NCBI GenBank assembly: GCA_002296525.1
Contig: DBIA01000008.1
Location: 40,542-104,541, forward strand
DNA: 64,000 nt
Direction of reading: 5' to 3'
Source: Candidatus Neomicrothrix sp. UBA814
GTDB lineage: Bacteria > Actinomycetota > Acidimicrobiia > Acidimicrobiales > Poriferisodalaceae
Shown: piece after piece, positions 44,775 to 53,153 of the stretch
Layout: every line of letters starts with the position of its first letter
How positions within the stretch are numbered: position 1 is the stretch's first letter
Translations under genes and position numbers: made by a program
Notes under the pieces: model-generated
Seen by the model: the letters and a program-made list of their open reading frames with translations, nothing else
The model's database searches: none
Told to the model about the DNA's origin: nothing

Positions 44775-46553
44775 CTACCTTGTTTTAGGCACTCCGAGAA
44801 TGCCTAGGGTTCTGGCCGCTATTTCGCTAAAGACGGGAGCTGCCGTAAAGCCGGCTTTATATTCGAGAGGTTCGTCAAGGACAACGACGACAGTGACTTT
44901 AGGGTCCTCCACAGGAGCGAATCCTGCAAAGATCGTCGTATAACTGTCACCGTATCCTCGCTGGTCGATTAGAGGCTTTTGCGCTGTACCAGTCTTTCCT
45001 CCGACTCCGTAACCCTCGACTGCTGCGCGCTTTCCTGTTCCATCCATCACCACGCTTTCAAGCATGGCGCGCATTTGCTTTGCAGTGGTCGCGCTCAGAA
45101 CCTCCTGCCCGAAGGAAGTATCCATTGTTCTAGATGCGCCTTCGGACGTCACAAACCCCCGCACCAGCGAAGACGGCTTGTATTTGCCATTATTTGCAAT
45201 CGTGTTGTAGGCAGCAGCTATTTGGATCGCCGTTACGGAAACTCCCTGCCCAAAAGAAATGGCTGCTAAATCGATACCTTCCCAGTCTTGAGGAGGTTTT
45301 AATTTGCCCCGCGTTTCGTGAGGGAAAGATGGATTATCGCGATCTCCGGATGAGTATTGCCCCAAGCCGAACGCTCTGAGGTAGTGATACATCTGATCGG
45401 GGCCGAGTCTTTCGGCGATTTGGATAGTTCCAATGTTGGATGATTTGGACAGGATTTGAGTCACTGTGAGTTCCCGGTCTTCGTAGACGTAGGGTTCGCG
45501 GAATGGCTTGTCAGAGTATTGGTACAGGTGTGGCACATTGAATAATTCGTCAGGCCAAGTGAGGCCTTCTTCTATGGCTGCTGCAATGGTGAACGTCTTT
45601 GCCACTGAACCGGGTTCAAATTGTTTGGCATATGCACTACTTGCGCCGGCAACACGGGCTTGGCCACTTTCTTTGAAGTGATCTATGTCAGCCAATGCCA
45701 AAACTTCTGCTGTAGGTACGTCAAGAACTATTGCAGTGGCCCAATTGGCGCCGCTAGCCAAAACTGCATCCTTCAAAATCTCCTCAACTAAACGCTGAAT
45801 CGGGGCATGAAGTGTGGTCTCTATGTCGTACCCAGGTTTAGGGGGCTCATAGTTAAGGTCCCCGCCCGGCAGCTTTACTGAATCGAACGCTGCTACATAG
45901 TCAGCCCGACTTCCTGACTGACCCGCGAGTAAATCAGCGAATTGCAACTCAATTCCATTTAAGGGTTTCTCGTCGCGATCGACTTGACCTAGAAGGTTCC
46001 TCGCAAATTCGTTTCCGTTCGGATAGACCCGGTCTGGTTCCTCTCGATACTCGATTCCCGGCAGCTCCAGCGCGCTCACTCTGTCAGCGATATGGGCTGG
46101 CACTTCTCGCTGGAGGTGGACATAGCTGAGGTCCTTCGATAGCAGCTCGTATATTTTTTGTGTGGGCATATTTAAAATTGGAGCTAGAGCTAAGGCTGTC
46201 GCCTGGGCACTAACGATGAGACGTGGATTAGCTCCTATAGTGATTGCCGAATCTGTGGTGGCAAGAAACGATCCGTCTCGGGCGAGGATGTTGCCCCGTT
46301 CACCCGTGATCGTGGACCGAGTTATGTGACGAGAAATCTCTCCAAGATGTTGTTCCCTGTCGACGACTTGGACGATTAATAGGCGTGTGGCAATAAACCC
46401 AAGTGCCCCAATAGCGACGAGCATAAGCCATCCAACTCTTTTGCTCCGATACCCGACTCGGCCCCACGGTTCAGAGATGTGAAAGGTGGTTTTGGGCTCT
46501 GCAGTTTGCTTGCGAGGTTGTTGTGACTGCCGGGCTCCGGTAAATACGTTCAT
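44775..46553 (-). CDS. ftsI: Septal penicillin-binding protein (transpeptidase) FtsI
   Basis: Class B PBP that cross-links septal peptidoglycan with FtsW. The 592-residue protein has a cytoplasmic tail, one membrane segment (about 41-62), the dimerisation domain, and a transpeptidase domain. That domain has the active-site tetrad SVAK at 316-319, SSN at 371-373 and KTG at 520-522. It is 6 bp before murE and 19 bp after ftsL. All catalytic motifs are intact. Confidence 0.96.
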   Translation of the reverse strand: MNVFTGARQSQQPRKQTAEPKTTFHISEPWGRVGYRSKRVGWLMLVAIGALGFIATRLLIVQVVDREQHLGEISRHITRSTITGERGNILARDGSFLATTDSAITIGANPRLIVSAQATALALAPILNMPTQKIYELLSKDLSYVHLQREVPAHIADRVSALELPGIEYREEPDRVYPNGNEFARNLLGQVDRDEKPLNGIELQFADLLAGQSGSRADYVAAFDSVKLPGGDLNYEPPKPGYDIETTLHAPIQRLVEEILKDAVLASGANWATAIVLDVPTAEVLALADIDHFKESGQARVAGASSAYAKQFEPGSVAKTFTIAAAIEEGLTWPDELFNVPHLYQYSDKPFREPYVYEDRELTVTQILSKSSNIGTIQIAERLGPDQMYHYLRAFGLGQYSSGDRDNPSFPHETRGKLKPPQDWEGIDLAAISFGQGVSVTAIQIAAAYNTIANNGKYKPSSLVRGFVTSEGASRTMDTSFGQEVLSATTAKQMRAMLESVVMDGTGKRAAVEGYGVGGKTGTAQKPLIDQRGYGDSYTTIFAGFAPVEDPKVTVVVVLDEPLEYKAGFTAAPVFSEIAARTLGILGVPKTR

Positions 46554-46572
46554 GGACTACCAGGGCCTTCGC

Positions 46573-47067
46573 TTATCTCGCGCTTCTCGGAGGTTCGACG
46601 GCCAGGACCTCCGCTAATAGCGGGTCCATTGAAAATCTTTTGGCGTTATTCCCTCGGTGAATGTCATGGAATTCCGGGACCTTGTTTAGCGCTATGTGCT
46701 CTGGTCTGAGCCGTATCTGTATCGCCGATTCTGCTGGTAGGAGAGCTAGTTGGCCGTATGCCAAGCGTTCAATTTTTAGCGGAGCCACGGCGTTCTCGTA
46801 TTTAAGTCGCAGTTCACGCACAGACTCTTGCTGCAGTGCTATTTGCTTATCCAGACGGTCTATTTCCACCACTTGCGTTTTGAGCATGGCGTTAAAGAGT
46901 GCGTGCCCAAGGATGATGGTGATTGTGATGACTCCAAGGACTGTGGTGATGCCTACGAACCGGCTGCCCCACGAACCACTCTCCGATCGAGGACCAAATC
47001 GAGCGCTCGCACCAACCTCGATAACATCGGGCCCGATAGGCAGGTCGGTCAGGACAGTAGCGGCCAT
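46573..47067 (-). CDS. ftsL: FtsL-like divisome protein
   Basis: A 164-residue bitopic protein between rsmH and ftsI, the usual ftsL position. It has a cytoplasmic N-terminus of about 35 residues, one membrane span (about 37-60), then a periplasmic coiled coil (VVEIDRLDKQIALQQESVRELRLKYENAV). A conserved-looking IERLAYGQLALLPAESAIQI follows. The C-terminal 35 residues are an added basic/hydrophilic stretch. Sequence identity of FtsL proteins is low, so the name rests on topology and position. Confidence 0.83.
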   Translation of the reverse strand: MAATVLTDLPIGPDVIEVGASARFGPRSESGSWGSRFVGITTVLGVITITIILGHALFNAMLKTQVVEIDRLDKQIALQQESVRELRLKYENAVAPLKIERLAYGQLALLPAESAIQIRLRPEHIALNKVPEFHDIHRGNNAKRFSMDPLLAEVLAVEPPRSAR

Positions 47068-47072
47068 GGAAA

Positions 47073-48065
47073 TTAGAGCTCGCTAACGGAAAGACGTTCG
47101 GCTGCTCTGAAACGGGCGCTAGCAGCTCTCGGATTTGCTTCTATTTCTTCCGCAGTCGGGCGAACAACTTTTCTTCGCATCAACCTAACATTGGGTTCTG
47201 AGTCGCAGATACATGGCAAAGTTGACGGACACTCACATATACCGTCAGCCGCTTCACGTAACACTTGCTTCACGATTTTGTCCTCTCCTGAGTGGTAAGA
47301 AAGAACGACTATTCGGCCTCCGGGTACCAGTCGCTCGATTGTTTGTTTAAGGGCCAGTTCGATTTGTTCAAGCTCATCGTTGACGGCTATCCGGACCGCC
47401 TGAAAAGTCCTTCTAGCTGGATGTTTCCCCGTTCTTCGCGCCGCTGCCGGTACCGCGTTGCGAACCAACTCTGCTAATTGCGTCGTTGAACTAATAGGAC
47501 GCTGAGCGACTATTGACTGTGCTATTCGCCTAGCAAACCGTTCGTCTGCGTTGAATTTCAGCAGCCACGCGAGTTCATCTTCGGTGTAAGTGTTCACAAC
47601 AATGGACGCGTTGAGTTCTTGTTGAGGGTCCATCCGCATATCCAACGGCGCATCGTGTCGATGAGAGAACCCTCGGTCGGGAGTGTCGAGCTGGTGGCTA
47701 CTTACGCCGAGGTCGAAAATTGCGCCGGTGAGTTGTCGGCCGCCCGAATCAAGAACGGCTGCGATTTGGTCGAACCTGGCATGAACCACATTGACCCGGT
47801 CACCCAAGTGACGGAGACGTTCTTTCGTGGCCCGCACCGCATTGGGATCACGGTCGAGTCCGATTAAGGACCTATTTGGGCTTTGTTTGAGTAGCGCATG
47901 CGCATGGCCGCCGCCTCCGACCGTCGCGTCAACGAATAGTCCTTCTTTCAAGGGTTCAAATGTTTTTAGAACCTCTTTGAGCATCACGGGGTCGTGTTCA
48001 TAGGTTTGCGAGACTTCACCGTCGCCAACGTTTAGAGATGGAGAACCATGGGTCTTCTCTGTCAT
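47073..48065 (-). CDS. rsmH: 16S rRNA (cytosine-1402-N4)-methyltransferase
   Basis: Methylates C1402 of 16S rRNA with SAM. The 330-residue protein has HDPVMLKEVL at the start, the SAM loop VDATVGGGGHAHALL, LIGLDRDPNAV, the FDLGVSSHQLDTPDRGFSHRHDAPLDMRMD signature region and a C-terminal SYHSGEDKIVKQ block. It follows mraZ with a 4-bp overlap. Confidence 0.97.
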   Translation of the reverse strand: MTEKTHGSPSLNVGDGEVSQTYEHDPVMLKEVLKTFEPLKEGLFVDATVGGGGHAHALLKQSPNRSLIGLDRDPNAVRATKERLRHLGDRVNVVHARFDQIAAVLDSGGRQLTGAIFDLGVSSHQLDTPDRGFSHRHDAPLDMRMDPQQELNASIVVNTYTEDELAWLLKFNADERFARRIAQSIVAQRPISSTTQLAELVRNAVPAAARRTGKHPARRTFQAVRIAVNDELEQIELALKQTIERLVPGGRIVVLSYHSGEDKIVKQVLREAADGICECPSTLPCICDSEPNVRLMRRKVVRPTAEEIEANPRAASARFRAAERLSVSEL

Positions 48066-48505
48066 GTTGCATCACTGTCAATAAAGTCATCTGGTGACTC
48101 CAACAGCGAATCTCCGACTTGGGTGACCTCTTGCCACCGGGCTCTGTCCCAGATCTCAACTTCGTCTATCGCTCCGACGATTACACAGTCGCGTTGTAGG
48201 TGCGCGAAAACTCGTAAGTCTTCTGGAATCGCTATTCGGCCTTGTTTGTCAGGAAGAACTCGTGCTGCGCCCGCACCGAAAGATCTCTTCGCCGAGCGAT
48301 GGCGTATGTCGCCCTCTTCGGAACGCGTGGCCATAACGCTGGCAATATCTTTAAACCGCAGCGGAGTTAGCAGAGCCAAACACCCCTCTGAGCCCTTGAT
48401 GAGGAAGCCACTTTGTTCGAAGGACGTTCGAAAAGAGGCGGGGAGAACGACTCGCCCTTTGGGGTCCAAAGAGTGTTCGAATTGCCCTACAAATACGTCG
48501 TCCAC
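48062..48505 (-). CDS. mraZ: Transcriptional regulator MraZ
   Basis: DNA-binding regulator at the head of the division and cell-wall cluster, with two AbrB-like domains. Features are FVGQFEHSLDPKGRVVLPASFR in the first half and a second LPDKQGRIAIPEDLRVFAHL copy. MraZ normally represses its own operon. Start choice is uncertain: a TTG at 48520 gives 152 residues and a GTG at 48505 gives 147. I prefer the GTG because family members begin just before the FVGQFEH segment and AGGTG lies upstream. Confidence 0.93.
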   Translation of the reverse strand: MDDVFVGQFEHSLDPKGRVVLPASFRTSFEQSGFLIKGSEGCLALLTPLRFKDIASVMATRSEEGDIRHRSAKRSFGAGAARVLPDKQGRIAIPEDLRVFAHLQRDCVIVGAIDEVEIWDRARWQEVTQVGDSLLESPDDFIDSDAT

Positions 48506-48545
48506 GTCACACCTAAACAATCGACCCTGCGGAACAGGATGGTTT

Positions 48546-48598
48546 TGTGGCGCAAAACACAGCGCAAGTTAACCCACTGTGTTCCCTATCGCGCCACA
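48546..48598. promoter_or_regulatory. Nested inverted repeats upstream of mraZ
   Basis: The outer arms TGTGGCGC (48546-48553) and GCGCCACA (48591-48598) are perfect 8-bp complements. The inner arms AACACAG (48556-48562) and CTGTGTT (48577-48583) are perfect 7-bp complements. The element lies about 40-95 bp before the mraZ start. It could be a protein-binding operator or a stem-loop in the 5' leader. Confidence 0.55.
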
Positions 48599-48692
48599 TC
48601 GTGACACTTTATGGGATTTTTAACGCCTAGTCCAGCCATTCCAAAACACTTAAATCACTTTGCGTCAGAACTTTTGAATCACAATGATGTAA

Positions 48693-48701
48693 TTATCCAC
48701 A
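48693..48701 (+). promoter_or_regulatory. Consensus DnaA box (TTATCCACA)
   Basis: An exact 9-bp match to the DnaA box, about 190 bp upstream of mraZ. Only one copy is seen, so an origin is unlikely. A regulatory site linking DnaA to division-gene expression is possible. Confidence 0.5.
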
Positions 48702-48853
48702 GAGAGTGAAACAAAAGATCACTTTTAGCGTTGTGTAGCTACTCAGAGTAGTGTCCGGTTTGCTGTCGCAGCTAGCTATGCAATGTCATCCCCACCCGTG
48801 CCGCATCCTCACCTCGGTCAACAAGTGCCGGGCTCAATTACAAGCTTCTGCGC

Positions 48854-49384
48854 CTAGGCACTCAAGGGCAAAAGCGCAGGTATGTAGCTCTCCCACTCAG
48901 ACGGGACCACTCCACGTAAGGCTGCCGCTACCGCTATGGGTTCGGGAGCGTAAGGGGTCTTTTTCAGCCTGAACCTCGAAAGTTCAAGAAGGGTATCTCC
49001 CTTAGCCGCATTGCAGCGTCGGCAACAGGCGACCACATTCTCCCATTTATGTTCACCGCCCTTGCTGCGCGGATGCACATGGTCTATGCATTCGGCCTGT
49101 CGTCCACAGTACTGGCACCGATTTCCGTCACGGGCGAAGACTGCCTTGCGATGCAAAGGAGCACGGCGTCTATACGGAGCCGCGACCGGGTAACGAAGTC
49201 GAACAATTGAAGGGACGAAAAGGTGAAGCCGTTCCGAGCGCACGATTTCGTCACGTTCGTGGACCATCTCTGCCTTGTTGGCTATCAGCAGCAACAACGC
49301 ACGCTTAACCGAAACGATGGAAAGCGGACGAAATCCAACGTCAAGCAACAAGGTTCGTTCCGAAAGAACCGAGTCGCCCACCAC
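48854..49384 (-). CDS. HNH endonuclease family protein
   Basis: A 176-residue protein with a C-terminal HNH nuclease fold. It has FARDGNRCQYCG, the zinc cysteine pair, CIDHVHPRSKGGEHKWENVVACCRRCNAAKGD, with the catalytic His in DHV and the second CxxC. The N-terminal 75 residues (LLLDVGFRPLSIVSVKRALLLL) are typical of a widespread actinobacterial housekeeping HNH group without known restriction or intron link. The GTG start at 49384 is 3 bp after the upstream gene. Cellular role unknown. Confidence 0.9.
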   Translation of the reverse strand: MVGDSVLSERTLLLDVGFRPLSIVSVKRALLLLIANKAEMVHERDEIVRSERLHLFVPSIVRLRYPVAAPYRRRAPLHRKAVFARDGNRCQYCGRQAECIDHVHPRSKGGEHKWENVVACCRRCNAAKGDTLLELSRFRLKKTPYAPEPIAVAAALRGVVPSEWESYIPALLPLSA

Positions 49385-49387
49385 CTT

Positions 49388-49669
49388 TTATTCCACTCCT
49401 GACTTCCAGTCCTTGCACCACTCCAACCACGCAATGACATCATCGGCGTAAAGATCTGGTGCAGATGAACCATCTGCGCCGTACATGGTCACCATACGAA
49501 ATTCCAGGAACTTGCTGTCGGGTAGTGGCATGAAGGGAGGCTTACGCCACCACCCATTCGGCAACATCCGACACCAGGTAACTGCGCCAATCACCCAAAG
49601 TCTCGGCCTAACAAGGACCGCCATAGCGGCGGCTAAGAATAAACGGGAGGCACGTACTTCTGGAACCAC
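49388..49669 (-). CDS. Uncharacterised 93-residue protein
   Basis: Not recognised. The N-terminal third is hydrophobic (ASRLFLAAAMAVLVRPRLWVIGAV) and may be a membrane segment. The rest is soluble with WWRKPPFMPLPDSKFLEFRMVTMYG and an acidic DLYADDVIAWLEWCKDW end. The frame opens at a TTG (49729) overlapping the ROK gene. The GTG at 49669, with AGGA 8 nt upstream and 10 bp after the ROK stop, is the better start. It is co-directional with the ROK kinase and HNH genes. Confidence 0.7.
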   Translation of the reverse strand: MVPEVRASRLFLAAAMAVLVRPRLWVIGAVTWCRMLPNGWWRKPPFMPLPDSKFLEFRMVTMYGADGSSAPDLYADDVIAWLEWCKDWKSGVE

Positions 49670-49679
49670 GCTATAAATC

Positions 49680-50558
49680 CTAATCGGGTTGATTGCCCCC
49701 AACGGTTGACCTAACACTTCTGAATCCAACAGCTGCCGCTCCCACCAAAGGAGTTACTTCGCCAAGTTGGACAGAAGAAATTCTGACACCTCGCGAGAAC
49801 TCCAAGCGGCAACGATCAGCCAACTCTCGATTAGCTGCCTCAAAGAACGGATCACCAAAACCAAGAGCCACCGAACCCCCGACGAGCACCTGCTCCAAAT
49901 CCAGAAGATTGACCACTGAAGCCACTGCTCTACCGACCATTAAGCCAGCTCGAATTCTTTCACTTGTATCAGCTTCGGCAGGCGGCCTACCGGTACGTCG
50001 CTCAATTGCCGTGCCAGATGCTTCGGCTTCCAAGCAACCATAGGCACCGCAACCGCAAAGAGCTCCGTCAGGCTCGACAATGACGTGACCAATATGCCCA
50101 GCGTTGCCATCTTTGCCGTCCAAGAGCACATCATCCACTACGAGCCCACCACCGACTCCCGTTGACACAACCATCGCCAAAAAATTCGACAGGGTCCTTC
50201 CCGCTCCGTACCAAGCTTCGCCTAGCGCCAAAGCTTTCGCGTCGTTGTCTACAGCAACTGGAACGCCTAGAGCTCCTTCCAATCTCTTTAATAGCGGGAA
50301 CGACCGCCATGCTGGAATATTCAATGGCGAAACCAAGGCCCCATTTCGCGTCATTGGACCGCCGCACCCCACCCCGCAAACGTCATAACGCTCACCTTTT
50401 TGCACAACTTTTTCTATGAGACCCAACAGGTTGTCCCAAAGCACTTCTTCGCTGTTCGTTGAAGGCGTCGGCATTTGTGCCCGAGTCAGCACTTCTCCTT
50501 CAATGCCCACCAGACCCACTGCCAGCTTTGTCCCACCAACATCAACTGCTAGCGCAAT
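49680..50558 (-). CDS. ROK-family sugar kinase (glucokinase-like), probable ATT start
   Basis: ATP-dependent hexose kinase of the ROK family. It has the phosphate loop VDVGGTKLAVGLVG at the N-terminus, VDNDAKALALGEAWYGAG (catalytic Asp), VSTGVGGGLVVD, and the ROK zinc motif GHIGHVIVEPDGALCGCGAYGCLEAEASG. Using the first GTG (50519) would cut off the essential DVGGTK loop. The frame is open further upstream, but has no ATG, GTG or TTG. An ATT at 50558 yields a natural N-terminus (M/I-ALAVDVGGTK). No ribosome-binding site is obvious. The gene follows the DUF3040 gene. Confidence 0.85.
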   Translation of the reverse strand: MALAVDVGGTKLAVGLVGIEGEVLTRAQMPTPSTNSEEVLWDNLLGLIEKVVQKGERYDVCGVGCGGPMTRNGALVSPLNIPAWRSFPLLKRLEGALGVPVAVDNDAKALALGEAWYGAGRTLSNFLAMVVSTGVGGGLVVDDVLLDGKDGNAGHIGHVIVEPDGALCGCGAYGCLEAEASGTAIERRTGRPPAEADTSERIRAGLMVGRAVASVVNLLDLEQVLVGGSVALGFGDPFFEAANRELADRCRLEFSRGVRISSVQLGEVTPLVGAAAVGFRSVRSTVGGNQPD

Positions 50559-50578
50559 GTGCTGCGAAGCTTTGTGAC

Positions 50579-50956
50579 TCAGAGGTCATCCTTGCGGAAA
50601 ACGGAACGCATTCGTTCCGATAAACCGCCCATATTTGCACGCATCTGGCCGCTGCGAACTTGTCCCGAGACTTTTTGGATGCCCGCTTTACCCATTTTTC
50701 TCAGATTTCGTTCGATCACGATCGCGCACACAAACATCGTCAAGAAGGCAACAAAGGCCAGTCCGAAGTGCACTTGAAGTCCCGCAACGATCCCCACAAG
50801 CCCAGCCACCCCGATAATCGCAGCCCACTTGATGTTCCTCAAGGCATGGCGATAGAGAGTAGTTTCCCCAACCTCGCGAGCGAATTCAGGGTCGGAGTCA
50901 TAGAACTCCTTCTCTATCTCATGGAGTATGCGCTGTTCGTCGTCAGAGAGCGGCAC
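50579..50956 (-). CDS. DUF3040 family membrane protein
   Basis: A 125-residue actinobacterial DUF3040 protein. It begins with the family signature MPLSDDEQRILHEIEKEFYDSDPEFAREVG, then two membrane segments (about residues 44-62 and 66-82), and a basic cytoplasmic tail with several Met, Gly and Arg. Function unknown. The GTG start at 50956 has a GGAAGG site, and TAAACT (complement of 50983-50988) is a possible -10 box about 27 nt upstream. Confidence 0.87.
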   Translation of the reverse strand: MPLSDDEQRILHEIEKEFYDSDPEFAREVGETTLYRHALRNIKWAAIIGVAGLVGIVAGLQVHFGLAFVAFLTMFVCAIVIERNLRKMGKAGIQKVSGQVRSGQMRANMGGLSERMRSVFRKDDL

Positions 50957-51022
50957 GAGACCTTCCGTTCATTGGTACCAACAGTTTAGGACCACTCTCG
51001 CTCCAGATCGACACCAGCAGCG

Positions 51023-52237
51023 CTAGGAATCATTATTTTCAGATGGATTTATGGGTAGACCTGGCCCAATTGCCGAGTGACCATAGCGTTCACGTATGCG
51101 ATCCATAGCGCCTGAAAGGCGGCTCCAACTCTGATCTCTCTTGTCATCTTGCACCAAGGACAGTTGACGAGGCCCCGTCTCGTCCAAGCGACTTAGACCA
51201 ACTCCGAGAAGTCTGACTCCCTGCCCAATGTCCAGTTGGGCCAACAATTCAGTAGCTTTTTCCGCTATTTCAGGCAACGTATCGACTGGTTCATCAACGG
51301 TTATCGAGCGGGTAACAAAGGACATGTCGGGGCGTCGCACCTTCAGATGAATAGTGCGCCCAGCGGTTCCTTGTGTCCGAGCTCTCGACGAAACGGCGTC
51401 AGAAAGCCTGACGATTTCGCTCTCCAGCGCCTTTCTGTCGTAGACATCGCTAGGAAAAGTTTCCTCATGACTTATCGACTTTCGTTGCCGTTCAGAATTA
51501 ACTCGACTGACATCAACACCCCTACTCAGCTTCCACAGGTGACCACCATGCGAAGCGCCTAGCGCTTCGACCAATACCTGCTCGGGAACCGCCGCTAAGT
51601 CCTTCACCGTTGAAATCCCCAGCGACCGGAGCTTCCTCAACGTAACGGCGCCCACCCCCCATAGCGCTTCCACAGGGTGGGCTTCTAAGAAAGTTTTCTG
51701 GTTCTCGCTATCGACGACATACACGCCCACACCAGGCTGAATTCCACGGGAGGTGATCTGGGGCTTCGCAGCCACCGAAGCTAGCTTGGCGAGCAATTTC
51801 GAACTAGCAACTCCGACAGAACAGTCAAGCCCCACGCCCTCGTAAATATCGCTTCGCAGTTGCCAAGCAATCTCTTCCGAACTTCCAAAAAGCTTGCGAG
51901 CCCCGCCCACGTCAAGAAAAGCTTCGTCTAAAGCAATCGGCTCAATCTCTGGCGTAACTGCCTGAAAAATTTGATGGACCCTCCGAGAAACTTCTCTGTA
52001 ACGAGGAAAATCGGATTTCACAAAAACGGCATCAGAGCAAAGCCTTCGCGCAACAACGCTCGACATTGCCGATTTTACGCCCATAGCGCGAGCCTCATAG
52101 CTAGCTGAAGCCACCACTCCTCGTTGGGAATCGCCTCCCACAACAACAGGCTTTCCGATTAGTGATGGATTGCTTTGCCGTTCAACTTCAACATAAAAGG
52201 CATCCATATCCACATGCAGAATCGGCAGATCTTCCAT
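51023..52237 (-). CDS. dinB: DNA polymerase IV
   Basis: Y-family error-prone DNA polymerase. It has the catalytic PILHVDMDAFYVEVE opening, the YEARAMGVKSAMSS finger region, DEAFLDVGGARKLFG with the second acidic pair, CSVGVASSKLLAKLAS, the GVGAVTLRKLRSLGISTV helix-hairpin-helix and a little-finger domain. No clamp-binding QLxLF-type motif is fully clear, but RQLSLV near the end could serve. The GTG at 52273 is possible, and the ATG at 52237 gives the standard N-terminus. Confidence 0.95.
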   Translation of the reverse strand: MEDLPILHVDMDAFYVEVERQSNPSLIGKPVVVGGDSQRGVVASASYEARAMGVKSAMSSVVARRLCSDAVFVKSDFPRYREVSRRVHQIFQAVTPEIEPIALDEAFLDVGGARKLFGSSEEIAWQLRSDIYEGVGLDCSVGVASSKLLAKLASVAAKPQITSRGIQPGVGVYVVDSENQKTFLEAHPVEALWGVGAVTLRKLRSLGISTVKDLAAVPEQVLVEALGASHGGHLWKLSRGVDVSRVNSERQRKSISHEETFPSDVYDRKALESEIVRLSDAVSSRARTQGTAGRTIHLKVRRPDMSFVTRSITVDEPVDTLPEIAEKATELLAQLDIGQGVRLLGVGLSRLDETGPRQLSLVQDDKRDQSWSRLSGAMDRIRERYGHSAIGPGLPINPSENNDS

Positions 52238-52293
52238 GGAGTCAGACCTGCGACCTTTGACATTGGTTCCCACGAGAGTGCACCAGCTTAAAG

Positions 52294-52782
52294 CTAGACC
52301 CGCTCCACAGAAAGAGCATTTATGTCCTTCCCGGCTATGCGGTAACGAAATTCTCCACCTTCGGGAAGATCACCGTTTACATATCCGAGAAGTGGTTCTC
52401 GCAACCACAACTGCTGCCCTACCAACAGCTCGTCGAGCTTCTCCTTCGGAACCCAATCCGCCGCCTGAACTATGCCGTCGGGGTCATCAATATGGATTCG
52501 GCCTGAGTATTCAACCGCCAGATGAACTTCAACTCGCAGAGTCCAATTCATGTCCGTCGCCTCCGCCAAGACCGTATAGACAGGACCAACCCAGGCTTCA
52601 ACTGCAAGGCCGGTTTCTTCGACAACTTCTCGCGTGAGGCCCTCAAGCACAGTTTCGCCTTCATCTATAACCCCACCTGGCGTGCTCCAATCCGTACGCC
52701 CACCCTTTCGATGGTTAAGCACCATAAGGACGGAGCCTTCATCCAGAATTATTCCCCCACCTACGGTCCATCTGCGCACCAT
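52294..52782 (-). CDS. NUDIX hydrolase
   Basis: Hydrolase of nucleoside diphosphates linked to another moiety. The Nudix box G-x5-E-x7-REVVEETG is complete (GVIDEGETVLEGLTREVVEETG), preceded by GGGIILDEGSVLMVLNHR. The C-terminal helix is WVPKEKLDELLVG. The longest frame starts at 52851 but overlaps the divergent membrane-protein gene. The ATG at 52782 begins directly before the Nudix fold, giving 162 residues. Substrate unknown. Confidence 0.88.
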   Translation of the reverse strand: MVRRWTVGGGIILDEGSVLMVLNHRKGGRTDWSTPGGVIDEGETVLEGLTREVVEETGLAVEAWVGPVYTVLAEATDMNWTLRVEVHLAVEYSGRIHIDDPDGIVQAADWVPKEKLDELLVGQQLWLREPLLGYVNGDLPEGGEFRYRIAGKDINALSVERV

Positions 52783-52811
52783 AAGAGTTTGCCACCCACA
52801 AGTGGTTCTCT

Positions 52812-53153
52812 GTGACATCCGAATACGATGCTTGGGTGCCTGATTCTTCAAGTCAACCCGAAAGGCCCAAGCAACTTCCCGACAGCTTTGAGATTCCTAG
52901 CGCCTTACCCTCTGTTCTAGCTCGAGTCTTTGCATTCTCCGCGATTGTGGCCGGAAGTCTTTGCGGAGGCTTAATGGGCTTCGCTCTTGGGCGCCTTCAA
53001 TGGGGCACCGACGGAGATCTCTGGGTATTTTTGGTTACTTGTCTAGGGTCAGTGACCACATCAGTTGGGGTCGCGATCGTTGCTGTTCTAGTTCTTAGAG
53101 CGATGTCAGAATGGAACGATGTCGCTTCTGCAAAAGCCCGACGCAAGATATGA
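52812..53153 (+). CDS. Small membrane protein, unknown function
   Basis: A 113-residue protein I do not recognise. A hydrophilic N-terminus of about 35 residues rich in Pro and Ser is followed by two membrane segments (about 38-60 and 72-95) separated by a short Gly/Asp loop, with a basic tail. It ends in an ATGA overlap with the inositol-phosphatase gene, so the two are translationally coupled. The GTG start lacks a clear ribosome-binding site. Confidence 0.68.
   Translation: MTSEYDAWVPDSSSQPERPKQLPDSFEIPSALPSVLARVFAFSAIVAGSLCGGLMGFALGRLQWGTDGDLWVFLVTCLGSVTTSVGVAIVAVLVLRAMSEWNDVASAKARRKI

Larger units (their letters stand above)
48506..48853. other. Upstream control region of the dcw cluster
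   Basis: About 350 bp without a gene, between the HNH gene and mraZ, all upstream of mraZ on the minus strand. It holds nested inverted repeats at 48546-48598, a consensus DnaA box at 48693-48701 and three minus-strand AAAGTG copies (48605-48610, 48656-48661, 48720-48725). The part beyond 48750 shows nothing recognisable. Confidence 0.6.

Noticed and set aside
48506..48853. Replication origin suggested by the DnaA box
   Set aside because: Only one consensus box, no AT-rich unwinding region, and no dnaA or dnaN next to it.
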